From Bacillota bacterium (lineage in GTDB: Bacteria; Bacillota; Sulfobacillia; JAJZYS01; JAJYTV01): a stretch of 64,000 nucleotides of DNA. Of this stretch, positions 33,347 through 40,989 are shown piece by piece (the stretch's first letter is position 1; each line of letters opens with the position of its first letter). Location of the stretch: contig JAJYSZ010000003.1 of NCBI GenBank assembly GCA_021793315.1, forward strand, positions 1-64,000, given 5' to 3'. The position numbers and the translations under genes are program-made. Below the pieces are notes generated by a model. It ran no database searches. It was not told the origin of the DNA and was given only the letters and a program-made list of their open reading frames with translations.

Positions 33347-34798
33347 CTACCTGACCACCTTGATGACGAGGTGGAACGCGGGCAGGGTGTCCCCAGGATG
33401 GTCCTTCGCGTACGTCAGCTGGGGCATGCCCCACCAGTTGGGAAACACGCTGGTGCCCATGTACGGCGAGGGATAGATGTCGATGAAGTGGTAGCCGGGA
33501 GCTCCCACGGCGGGAATCTGGATGTGGACGTCGCCATGGCTGTTGAAGCCGCATGCGTAGCCCATGAACGCGTTGTCGTAGTCCACGGCGTAGATGTTGT
33601 CGTAATCGGTCCAGCCGACGCCGGTCAGGTGTACGGTCATCAGGCTGCCCTGCCTGGCCGGGTTCGGCGATACGCTGAGGAACTGCGGCATGATGCGATA
33701 CTGCGCCGACCCGAGGACGCTTTGGTTCTGGTCCACGAGGTCGATCTCATGCGGCGGGCCGCCGAGGTCATTCGGCACCGTGCCCTTCCAGGTGAAGGCG
33801 CCGCTCGCGTCGGTCGTGACGGTGGCGAGCGCGATCTGGGCCGACTGGTACATCGACGACGTGACGCGGTTGCCGGACTGGGTGTTCCACACGACCTGCA
33901 GGGTCTCGTCGGCCGGAAGACCGCGACCCTGCAGCGTGATCGCGCTGCCGACGACGCCGGATGTCGGCGTCACGGTCAGGTTTGTTCCTGCCGGCAGCGT
34001 GACCTTGGGCTCGGGGTCCACGATGGTCTTCGGCGTCGCGGCGGTCACGCGGACGTTCCAGTAGTAGCGCGGGTTGAGCGGGTATGGGCTCTCCTCCTGG
34101 TTGAGGTATGGCCCCCAGACGCCTGCGCCCCGCAGGGAGATCTGATGGTTGCCGACGCCCTCGGCGCGCACCTCGAAGTTCGCGGTGCCGTTGGTGCTCA
34201 CCGCAGAAATGAACCCCATGTACTTGTCGTCGTAGAGGACGCCGTAGTCGGACGTGTAGGGGGTGTAGGCAAGCCCGAGCACCTGGATGTGGAAGAAGCC
34301 GCCCTGCGGCTCCGTTGTTTGGGCGATGGTAGCCGACGGCCACTCGGCGACGCTGCCGACCGCCTCTGCCGTTCCATCTGCGTCCGCCAGCTGGAAGTTG
34401 TGCGTACCGCCGAAACCGGCGGGCACCGGGAACGATCCCGATGCCGTGCCGGCCGCGGACGTCTGCACGGTTTCGATCTGCGTGCTGCTGAAGGTGTAGC
34501 TCGCCGGCTTCTCGGTACTCGTACCGAGATTGTCGCCATCGACTACCCAGTGACCGCTGACGGACTGCCAGTCCAGGTCGAGCGTTGCGTTCGGGGTCAG
34601 GCCCGTCGCAGTCCACCTGATCGCGTCGCCGGGGTAGACGTTCGGCGTGAGCACGGTGATCTGTCCGTTGGCGGAAGGGGTGCTCGTGGCGGAGCCGCCG
34701 TCTGCGAGAGCGGGCGAGCTGAAGCCGGCTACCGTAACGCCAGCGAGGGCGATGAGGGCCAGGGACCGCAGGCAAGTCCGAACAAACGCTCGTGACAT
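33347..34798 (-). CDS. Exported Ig-like repeat protein Q
   Basis: A 483-residue secreted protein, the full paralogue of Q'. A signal peptide ends near SPALADG. Two repeats begin QITVLTPNVYPGDAIRWTAT (about residue 45) and NLTVTPTSGVVGSAITLQGR (about residue 270). The C-terminal region keeps YAVDYDNAFMGYACGF, with the protein's single clear Cys, and GYHFIDIYPSPY. The regions most alike between Q and Q' are these C-terminal strings, so they probably carry the function (partner or metal contact). It follows P after one base. Adhesive, structural or electron-transfer-scaffold roles are all open. Confidence 0.8.
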   Translation of the reverse strand: MSRAFVRTCLRSLALIALAGVTVAGFSSPALADGGSATSTPSANGQITVLTPNVYPGDAIRWTATGLTPNATLDLDWQSVSGHWVVDGDNLGTSTEKPASYTFSSTQIETVQTSAAGTASGSFPVPAGFGGTHNFQLADADGTAEAVGSVAEWPSATIAQTTEPQGGFFHIQVLGLAYTPYTSDYGVLYDDKYMGFISAVSTNGTANFEVRAEGVGNHQISLRGAGVWGPYLNQEESPYPLNPRYYWNVRVTAATPKTIVDPEPKVTLPAGTNLTVTPTSGVVGSAITLQGRGLPADETLQVVWNTQSGNRVTSSMYQSAQIALATVTTDASGAFTWKGTVPNDLGGPPHEIDLVDQNQSVLGSAQYRIMPQFLSVSPNPARQGSLMTVHLTGVGWTDYDNIYAVDYDNAFMGYACGFNSHGDVHIQIPAVGAPGYHFIDIYPSPYMGTSVFPNWWGMPQLTYAKDHPGDTLPAFHLVIKVVR

Positions 34799-34799
34799 G

Positions 34800-35609
34800 T
34801 TACTGTACCGTGAAGGCGAGCGACGTGCCGGTGCCGGTGTTGGCCGGCGCGACGTGGTCCGCTGCGTTGACGTCGACGATGTAGAGGCCGGCCTTGAGGC
34901 CAGCGGTCGGGATGCTGCCGACCCAGGTCTTGCTGGATGCGTTGTAGCGCAGGGCGACCGTCTTGTTCACGATCTGCTGGCCCTTGGCGTTCACGTTGCC
35001 TTCGAGGCCGATGGCGGCCTTGACGGTGCCGGAGGTCATCGGCTTGAGCGAGATCTTGCCTTGGGACGAGGTGACGAGGTCAACTCCGGCCGTCACCGGG
35101 ATGGCCTTGACGGCCTTGCCGAAGAGCGTGACCGGCTTGGCGCCGCTGCCGACCTTGGTGTTCACGGTGTAGGTGGCCGGGACGATCATGAGTTCGGACG
35201 GTGCGACCATGAACTGCGGCTGGTACGAGCCTGTCGCGGAGCCGTCCGTCGCGGTGACGGAGTACTGGATCGTACCGGGGGCCTGGTTGATGGGGACGGG
35301 CCAGAACGCGGTGTAGAAGCCGTCCTTGGAGTTGAAGGGCGCCTTGAAGGTCTGTCCGCCCTTGACCTGTACGGTTACGGTGGCCGTCTTGTCCTGCTGG
35401 CCGTTCTGGAGCACGTTGATGCGCCAGACGATGCCGTCGATGCCGCGGTGGAACACGTTGGTCTGGACGCAGCCCTGGTCCGTGACGGTGTCGGCGTAGA
35501 CGGTGAGTCCGCCCGTCGAGGCGGCGAAGGCCGGGGTGGCGGTGGCGCCGACCATGGTAACGGCGGCGGCGAGTCCGGCAATCACACCGAGGCTCCTGCG
35601 AAAGTGCAT
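34800..35609 (-). CDS. Exported protein P
   Basis: A 269-residue secreted protein, paralogue of P'. A signal peptide cleaves near TPAFAAS. The mature start is GLTVYADTVTDQGCVQTNVF followed by HRGIDGIVWRINVLQ, and FMVAPSELMIVPATY lies in the middle. Beta-rich; no helices spanning the membrane after the signal. The one Cys and the following His are kept in both copies and could bind a metal or heme, which is inference. AAGGAGG fixes ATG 35609. It is co-transcribed with Q. A 44-codon ORF and the shared dyad lie upstream. Confidence 0.8.
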   Translation of the reverse strand: MHFRRSLGVIAGLAAAVTMVGATATPAFAASTGGLTVYADTVTDQGCVQTNVFHRGIDGIVWRINVLQNGQQDKTATVTVQVKGGQTFKAPFNSKDGFYTAFWPVPINQAPGTIQYSVTATDGSATGSYQPQFMVAPSELMIVPATYTVNTKVGSGAKPVTLFGKAVKAIPVTAGVDLVTSSQGKISLKPMTSGTVKAAIGLEGNVNAKGQQIVNKTVALRYNASSKTWVGSIPTAGLKAGLYIVDVNAADHVAPANTGTGTSLAFTVQ

Positions 35610-35696
35610 CTCGTTTCCTCCTTGGTTCGAGCGAGCTTGGGTTGGGCCGGATGTACGTGGCTCTGCCTCACGATTGAGGTGGTCTGCGGCGATCCT

Positions 35697-35831
35697 TCAG
35701 GCTCTGATGCCGGATCGCAGGACCATCCGCAGAAGGCGTTTCACGCGGACCGATCCATCTAGGCTGCGGGCGCCCTGCGGCGAAACGGGGGAAGCGCATT
35801 GCGCCGCCTGACACGGGCCGCGAACCTTCAT
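35697..35831 (-). CDS. 44-codon upstream ORF (possible leader peptide)
   Basis: Too short for the track. AAGGAGGAGGGAGGG stands before ATG 35831, one of the richest ribosome binding sites in the window. The peptide (MKVRGPCQAAQCASP... to LRMVLRSGIRA) is basic, with two Cys, and resembles nothing I know. It lies inside the P-Q leader between the dyad and the P start, so a regulatory leader peptide is one reading; chance purine-rich DNA is the other. Confidence 0.35.
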   Translation of the reverse strand: MKVRGPCQAAQCASPVSPQGARSLDGSVRVKRLLRMVLRSGIRA

Positions 35832-36360
35832 CTCTCCCTCCCTCCTCCTTGCCAGGGAAGATGGTCCGGGTCGGCCTGGTGTGCGATATCAGATCGCCTC
35901 ATGCCGAGGCATCCGTCCCACAACATCACACGACACGGCACTATGTGAAACAATGCACTTGTGGACCCTGCTTGTGATCACAGTCCTCTTTCTCGAATGG
36001 CCTAGCCCAAGAAGCCGATGGAAACGCGAGCCATACGCCGGTTGGATGGAGGACATGCATAGGGCCCTCTTGCGCGGCAGGCCTGCGGGTGCCCAGTTGA
36101 GCGGGCGGCCCTGACCCATCGGCAATGGCCTTGCCGCTTGGTCAGCCAATGTGCCTATCTGCGGGTAGCCACGGCGCGGGAAAGGCCTCGCGATGCGCCT
36201 TGGCACCTTCTTCCGCTGTGGTAGGAAGAAGGGGGCAGGTCCCAGGGCACTGCAGCTTGGGCTCCCTTTGCTCCCTGAAGCGCCATGGCTGATGCGTACG
36301 GCAGAAGCGGGAACGAGCCGGGGGCCCATTCGGTCCCAGGGGCCGCCGACGGCGGAAAGA
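35832..36360. other. Intergenic region between s and the P-Q leader
   Basis: Besides the dyad at 35944 I see no gene. Several ORFs on both strands lack ribosome binding sites and look like shadows. The minus-strand GATGTT 16 bases after TTTCACA is a possible -10. Confidence 0.45.
35944..35959 (-). promoter_or_regulatory. 16-bp dyad, P-Q copy
   Basis: TGTGAAACAATGCACT. The flanks also agree with the other copies: GGCACTA before it, as at 38593 (GGCACTT), and GTGGAC after it, as at 32235. Confidence 0.72.
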
Positions 36361-36394
36361 AGTCGCACCCCTTGCCCGTGCAGGGGGTGCGACT
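36361..36394 (-). terminator. Terminator after s
   Basis: AGTCGCACCCC pairs with GGGGTGCGACT, 33 bases past the stop of s. Confidence 0.65.
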
Positions 36395-36426
36395 GGAAGT
36401 CCTGGGCACTTAGAGACGAGCGGGGA

Positions 36427-36831
36427 TCAACCCGACGCGCCGGAGGTGCTGTGCACCGTCGGCTTCACGGAACCGCGCACGAGCATGTAGCCGCGCCGGA
36501 GGTGGTAACCCTTGGGCAGGGCGCACATCTGCGCAGCCGTGTAGCCGGCGTTGGCCGGCCCGATCTCGACGAGCTTGCAGCCCTTCGGCAGCCAGCGGGC
36601 GGTGACCCGTGCCGCGGCTGCGCGCTTGGCGCCGGCGAAGAGGTGGGCCGTCGCGCGGCTCGAGGCAAGGCGATGGCGCGCGGGCGCGGCTTGCCGCATC
36701 GGGGTGCTGGCTGGTTGGACGCTGTGCACAGCTGGGGTGGAGGCCGCGGCAAGGCCTGGCGCCAGCGCGGCCAGCGGCAGTGAGGCGGTGGCCGACGCTG
36801 CGATGAGTGTTAGGGCACGCGAACGTTTCAT
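36427..36831 (-). CDS. Small exported protein s with conserved Cys-pair tail
   Basis: A 134-residue protein with a signal peptide (cleavage near LAAAST), an Ala/Arg-rich linker and a compact C-terminal module: LPKGCKLVEIGPANAGYTAA, then QMCALPKGYHLRRGYMLVRG and a Ser/Gly tail. The two Cys may form a disulfide. The same module ends the broken M'-s' gene, so it belongs to this locus. AAGGAGG fixes ATG 36831; the track frame from 37161 is inside M. It lies 91 bases after M and is probably co-transcribed. An extracytoplasmic partner of M is likely. Confidence 0.78.
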   Translation of the reverse strand: MKRSRALTLIAASATASLPLAALAPGLAAASTPAVHSVQPASTPMRQAAPARHRLASSRATAHLFAGAKRAAAARVTARWLPKGCKLVEIGPANAGYTAAQMCALPKGYHLRRGYMLVRGSVKPTVHSTSGASG

Positions 36832-36922
36832 GGCCCGTTCCTCCTTGGTATGGCGAGTGCTCAGGGCGCCTCTGGCATGGCGATCTGTCTGACGGCCATC
36901 CGGGCGGTTGACGTGACTCTTG

Positions 36923-38299
36923 TCAGTCCGTCCCGGACAGCACGGCCTTGTCGGGCGTTTGGGCGCCGACGCCGGGGCGTATGATGGCGCGCAGGGCCAG
37001 TACGACGCCGAGGACGATGCCGGCCAAGCCGATCGTCGTGATGACGAAGGAGACACCGTAGAGCGCAGGGGAGACGAACACGTAGAGCATTCCGCCGACG
37101 AAGCCGAGGCAGCTTCCGGCGAGCAGCGTACCGACGGATGCGCGGCGCTGGCGGGCGTCATGCGTAAAGTGCATGACCGCCAGGATGAGCGTCATGATGG
37201 CTGGGATGAGGAAGAGGGCGAAGTCCTGGTGGAACCACCCGTACACCGCGTCGTTGACTCCGCGGGGCGCCGAGGCGAGACCGTGGTTGTAGAGCGTTTC
37301 GTGCATGTAGATGTAGTAGCCCGTTATCGGAACCGTCACGAGCAGCAGGGTGCTAAGCAGCGCCGAACCCCAGCGCGTCACCGGGTCCGGCAGCCTTTCG
37401 ACGCCAAGGCCGACGAGCGCGATCAGCCCGCCGAGCATGACGCCCAGGCCCGTGACGAAGTCGTCGCCGCCGATGCCGTTCAGGCCGTGGGCGAAGAGCA
37501 CGGGCGGCTGGGCCCAGGAGAATCCCGCGACGACATAGACGAGCGTCATGGCGATCGTGCCGATCGCCGCCCACCAGAGCCCGAACCGCATCAGCTTGTT
37601 GCCGCGGGTCTGCAGGCTGAAGTAGGCGCAGAACGTCGCGACGAGCAGGGCGATCACGGCCACGACCATCTCGTGGGCGTGTGCCGATATCAGGTGGGTG
37701 AGCAGGCTTTGCCACGACTCCGCGGCCAGCGATGCGTATCCGCCGACGATGGCCTTCGGGTAGTCGCCGAACTCGAGGATCCAACCGGCGATATGCCCCA
37801 TCACCGCGGAGATGAAGCCGCTGAACGCCGCCAGGGCTGCGAGCCACGTTGCGACGAAGCGCGTTTCCACGGCGCGGAAGAAGAGCGCCAGGGTCAGGCT
37901 GATGAGGATCTCATCCAGGAAGAAGAACGAGATGATCTGCATCCAGAGAAAGAGCGTGTCCTCGATGTTGCGGTCGAAGATGCCTCCGACGCCACTGAAG
38001 AGCGCGGCGCCGAGTGTGCCCCAGAGCACGAGGTTGTGCATGGTGCGGTTCTTGTGGCCAGCACCGAAGATATCCATCGCAATCAGCGACAGCAGACCCA
38101 CCATGCCGATCAGCAGTCCGTGCAGATACATGGTGCGCGCGTAGTCGGGCGGTGCCCCCGCACGCTGGTCGACGAAGGGCGTGGAGACGAAGGCGCTGCC
38201 GAGCGCGAGCAGCGCCAGCCATATCAGCATGGCTACGACGACGCGCTTCTCGGGAGACCAGAGGGTCTCGGAAAGGCTTCGCTGGCTTCCGGTCGACAT
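36923..38299 (-). CDS. Multi-histidine membrane protein M
   Basis: A 458-residue polytopic membrane protein, paralogue of M1 at 23756 and intact parent form of the fusion at 32576. Twelve or so helices begin at KRVVVAMLIWLALLALGSAF. The conserved polar residues are His in YLHGLLIG, GHKNRTMHN, VMGHIAGWILEFGDYPK, HAHEMVV, MHE and WFHQDFALF, plus Glu in LDEILISL. The spacing suggests bound heme or copper. It lacks the HH pair of helix 7 that heme-copper oxidases need. GAGGAGGAG precedes ATG 38299; the upstream extension to 38632 is just open frame. The dyad at 38593 lies 294 bases upstream. Confidence 0.78.
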   Translation of the reverse strand: MSTGSQRSLSETLWSPEKRVVVAMLIWLALLALGSAFVSTPFVDQRAGAPPDYARTMYLHGLLIGMVGLLSLIAMDIFGAGHKNRTMHNLVLWGTLGAALFSGVGGIFDRNIEDTLFLWMQIISFFFLDEILISLTLALFFRAVETRFVATWLAALAAFSGFISAVMGHIAGWILEFGDYPKAIVGGYASLAAESWQSLLTHLISAHAHEMVVAVIALLVATFCAYFSLQTRGNKLMRFGLWWAAIGTIAMTLVYVVAGFSWAQPPVLFAHGLNGIGGDDFVTGLGVMLGGLIALVGLGVERLPDPVTRWGSALLSTLLLVTVPITGYYIYMHETLYNHGLASAPRGVNDAVYGWFHQDFALFLIPAIMTLILAVMHFTHDARQRRASVGTLLAGSCLGFVGGMLYVFVSPALYGVSFVITTIGLAGIVLGVVLALRAIIRPGVGAQTPDKAVLSGTD

Positions 38300-39002
38300 G
38301 GAATCTCCTCCTCGAGCGGCGGCGAGGCGGCCGCCTCCACCCCGCACGCACCTGCCCACTCCTGGAATCGACGACTGCGTCCTGCGCCTGCAGCGGGTCT
38401 CTCGCCTTACCCGCTGACACATCCAAGACGGCCGCGGCGGTAGCCGTTCCGGGGCAAGAACGCGGCTGAGAGCCCGCGCCTGCGAGGTGCCCGAGTCCTT
38501 GTCAGCAGTCCGCGACAGCGTGGTTGGACTCTTCGCAGGAGGCGCCTCGTCCCGATGACGCTCAGCCGAATACAGTGTGGGCCAGGGCACTTTGTGAACC
38601 AATGCACGAAAGGACGCTGCCTCCGGCCTCATTGCAGCCAGGAAAAAGGTCTATGCCCAACGGCAACGAGCGAAACCGAGAGCGTCGGCGCAAGCACATG
38701 TTGGCGACACGGGCGTAGCCGTTCACCTTCCTGGAGGTCCGAAAATCGCAAGGCAGCGGGCGAGCGCCCCTAGGCCAAACGGGGCATGCATGCGCAAGCC
38801 GCCACCTGCGAATGCGCGGGAATCGCATCAGGATGCCGGAAAGGGAGTTTGCCCCTATGTGCGTCTTGAGAGAACGCCCGCGTCGGCACCCGGGACACGC
38901 GGGACCCAGCCTCAGGGAGGAGTTGCGACCAGCGGGCTTATCCATGCGGCACGCGGTCGCAGGGCAGTCCAGACGGCGGTGAGCGGAGAGTCGGGGGAAG
39001 AC
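38300..39002. other. Intergenic region upstream of M
   Basis: It holds the dyad at 38593 and a long leader. No supported gene; the frame of M stays open to 38632 without another good start. Confidence 0.45.
38593..38608 (-). promoter_or_regulatory. 16-bp dyad, M-s copy
   Basis: TGTGAACCAATGCACG, two changes from the 32235 copy. On the minus strand TGTATT, a possible -10, follows TTCACA after 18 bases. Confidence 0.65.
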
Positions 39003-39040
39003 AAAGCCGCTGCACCGGAGGGCTCCGGTGCAGCGGCTTT
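39003..39040. terminator. Strong terminator after the lipoprotein gene
   Basis: AAAGCCGCTGCACCGGA pairs with TCCGGTGCAGCGGCTTT around GGGC, with A/T ends on both strands. Confidence 0.88.
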
Positions 39041-39056
39041 AACATGGGCGTGGCTG

Positions 39057-39641
39057 CTAGCGGTTGCCGCCGTACTCCCCGACGACCTTGCCCTGGGCGA
39101 GCACGAAGTGGGCCACGCCCAGGTGTGCGGCGTTGGCCTGCGGCGGCAGCGTGACCACCGCGAGATCCTGATAGGACGAGCCGGGCAGCTTCAGGCCGAG
39201 CTTGCGCAGGCGAGACCCGGCAATGCGCCCGAGATGCGCTCCGACGACCTGCAGCTTGACGCGGCCAAGCGGACTTTTGCCAACGATCGCAAGGGCCGAC
39301 GCCTGGACGTGCAACTGACTTGCGTGCGCCGCCGCAGCCGCCAGGTCGGGGTAGATCTGCAGCGTCTTGGCGCCACTCGGACCGCCGAGTACCCACACGG
39401 GCACCTTGGTGCCCGTGCGCTGGACGGTGAAGAGATAGGCAGGCGCACCGACGCTGCCCTCTTCGGGGAAGTCGGAAAGGACGCCGGCCGTGGAGATCGG
39501 ATAGCTCAGTACTTTGGTGGCTCCCGGAATGGCGCTTAGGGCGCTGTTTTCGGCGGCGCTCGGCCCATTTGGGCTGCTGCCGCAGCCTGCGATGAGGAAG
39601 GCGGCGGCGAGGCCGAGGGCCAGCGTGCGGGACTGACGCAA
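39057..39641 (-). CDS. Putative lipoprotein of unknown function
   Basis: A 194-residue lipoprotein: LAAAFLIAGCGSS holds the lipobox with Cys near residue 20. The mature part is beta-rich, with PVWVLGGPSGAKTLQIYPDL and a closing KVVGEYGGNR, and no family I recognise. The start is TTG 39641, set by AAGGAGG eight to nine bases upstream; the track frame from 39719 is longer. It lies downstream of, and on the same strand as, the MFS gene, 91 bases apart. It is anchored on the outer side of the membrane. A solute-binding or envelope-sensing role is possible. Confidence 0.78.
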   Translation of the reverse strand: MRQSRTLALGLAAAFLIAGCGSSPNGPSAAENSALSAIPGATKVLSYPISTAGVLSDFPEEGSVGAPAYLFTVQRTGTKVPVWVLGGPSGAKTLQIYPDLAAAAAHASQLHVQASALAIVGKSPLGRVKLQVVGAHLGRIAGSRLRKLGLKLPGSSYQDLAVVTLPPQANAAHLGVAHFVLAQGKVVGEYGGNR

Positions 39642-39732
39642 AGAGGGTCCTCCTTGTGCGGATGCTCGCCTTTCTCTTCGCGCTGGCCAGGGACGATCCC
39701 TCCGAGCGCGAGCCGCCAAAGGCTTCCTGCCG

Positions 39733-40989
39733 TCAGGCCACCTTGCGCACCTGGCGCACCAGGATCGAGCCGAGCAGGAAGAGCACGAACGTCACGGCAA
39801 AGAGCGAGCGGTAGCCGAGGCTGTAGCCCCAGTGGGGAATCACGACCGCCGCCATCGTCAGCCCGATCGTCGACGCGAGTACCTGCGGCAGTGTCGTGGA
39901 GGTACCCCAGATCCCCATATCCTTGGCGGTGTTCTTGGTAGGCAGCGTGTCCACGACCAGCGCATAGTCGGTCGAGGTGTAGGTGCCGTAACCCAGGCCG
40001 AACAGGGCGGCCGCGACATAGATGCCGGCCATGGCATGCATGAAGACGAAGAGGAGCGACGAGAGCCCCATCAGGATGCCCGCGTACGTGACGAGGATCT
40101 TGCGCTTGCCGAGGCGATCGGAAAGGTAGCCGGCGCTCAGCACCGAGAGCAAGGCAGTCACCGTGAGTACGATAAGAATGAGGAAGACCGTTCCGGCCGG
40201 ATTCTTGATGCCCATCACGAACTCCAGGTAGTAGGCGAGGTAGAACTCGAGCACGTAAAGGCCCATCATGACGAGAAAGCGTGTCACGTAGACCCACCAG
40301 AAGTCGCGGTACTCCGGTCCGCGAATGAGAAAGCTGCGCAGGAACGATGAAAGATTGAAGCGTTTCACCGCAGGCGGAACCGGTTCGCGCACGAAGAGCA
40401 ATGTGACGAGAAGGCCGAGCAGCATGATGACCGCTGTGGCATACCAGTACCCCATGCCGGCGAGGGATGTGGCGAGAAGGGCACCCACGATGACGGCGAG
40501 CTGGTTCCAGCTGCCCATGAAGCCGGAGGCCGTGCCCCGCTGCGCGTGTGGTACGAGATCGGGAATCAGGCCCGTATAGGCAGAGCCTGCGACGTTGTTG
40601 AAGAGTTGGACGCCGATGAAGCCGACCAGGAACATCGCAAAGTTCGTGGCAAAGCCCATGAGAAGAAAGAACACGATATTGCCGATTACCCCGACCGCCA
40701 TCTGCGCTCTGCGCCGACCTGACCGGAACTGCCAGCGATCCGAGATGGCGCCGAAGATGGGCGCCGCCAGGACCGCGACGATCGTCCCCACGAGGTTTAC
40801 GATCGACAGATGCCCGGTGGACTCGGATGTGCCCACCAGCTCCATGACCTTTGCCGGCATGATAATAAGTAGGAGTCCGGTCCAGAGGGTGTTGTTGGAG
40901 AACCAATAGAAGGTCAGGGACAGAAGATTGCCGATACCGAGTCTTGGACGTCCGGGCCAGCCGAGGTAGGGGCTGTCCTCCGCGATCAA
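39733..40989 (-). CDS. MFS/GPH-type sugar transporter
   Basis: A 418-residue carrier with about twelve helices. SDRWQFRSGRRRAQMAVGVI after helix 2 and AGYLSDRLGKRKILVTYAG in the second half resemble the SLC45/GPH sugar-symport group. The start is TTG 40989, preceded by GGGGAGG; TTGA overlaps the stop of the glycosyltransferase gene by four bases, so translation is coupled. The track versions that start at 41581 or 41829 run through that gene. The pairing with a glycosyltransferase is odd for uptake; export of a glycan precursor is an alternative. Confidence 0.85.
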   Translation of the reverse strand: MIAEDSPYLGWPGRPRLGIGNLLSLTFYWFSNNTLWTGLLLIIMPAKVMELVGTSESTGHLSIVNLVGTIVAVLAAPIFGAISDRWQFRSGRRRAQMAVGVIGNIVFFLLMGFATNFAMFLVGFIGVQLFNNVAGSAYTGLIPDLVPHAQRGTASGFMGSWNQLAVIVGALLATSLAGMGYWYATAVIMLLGLLVTLLFVREPVPPAVKRFNLSSFLRSFLIRGPEYRDFWWVYVTRFLVMMGLYVLEFYLAYYLEFVMGIKNPAGTVFLILIVLTVTALLSVLSAGYLSDRLGKRKILVTYAGILMGLSSLLFVFMHAMAGIYVAAALFGLGYGTYTSTDYALVVDTLPTKNTAKDMGIWGTSTTLPQVLASTIGLTMAAVVIPHWGYSLGYRSLFAVTFVLFLLGSILVRQVRKVA

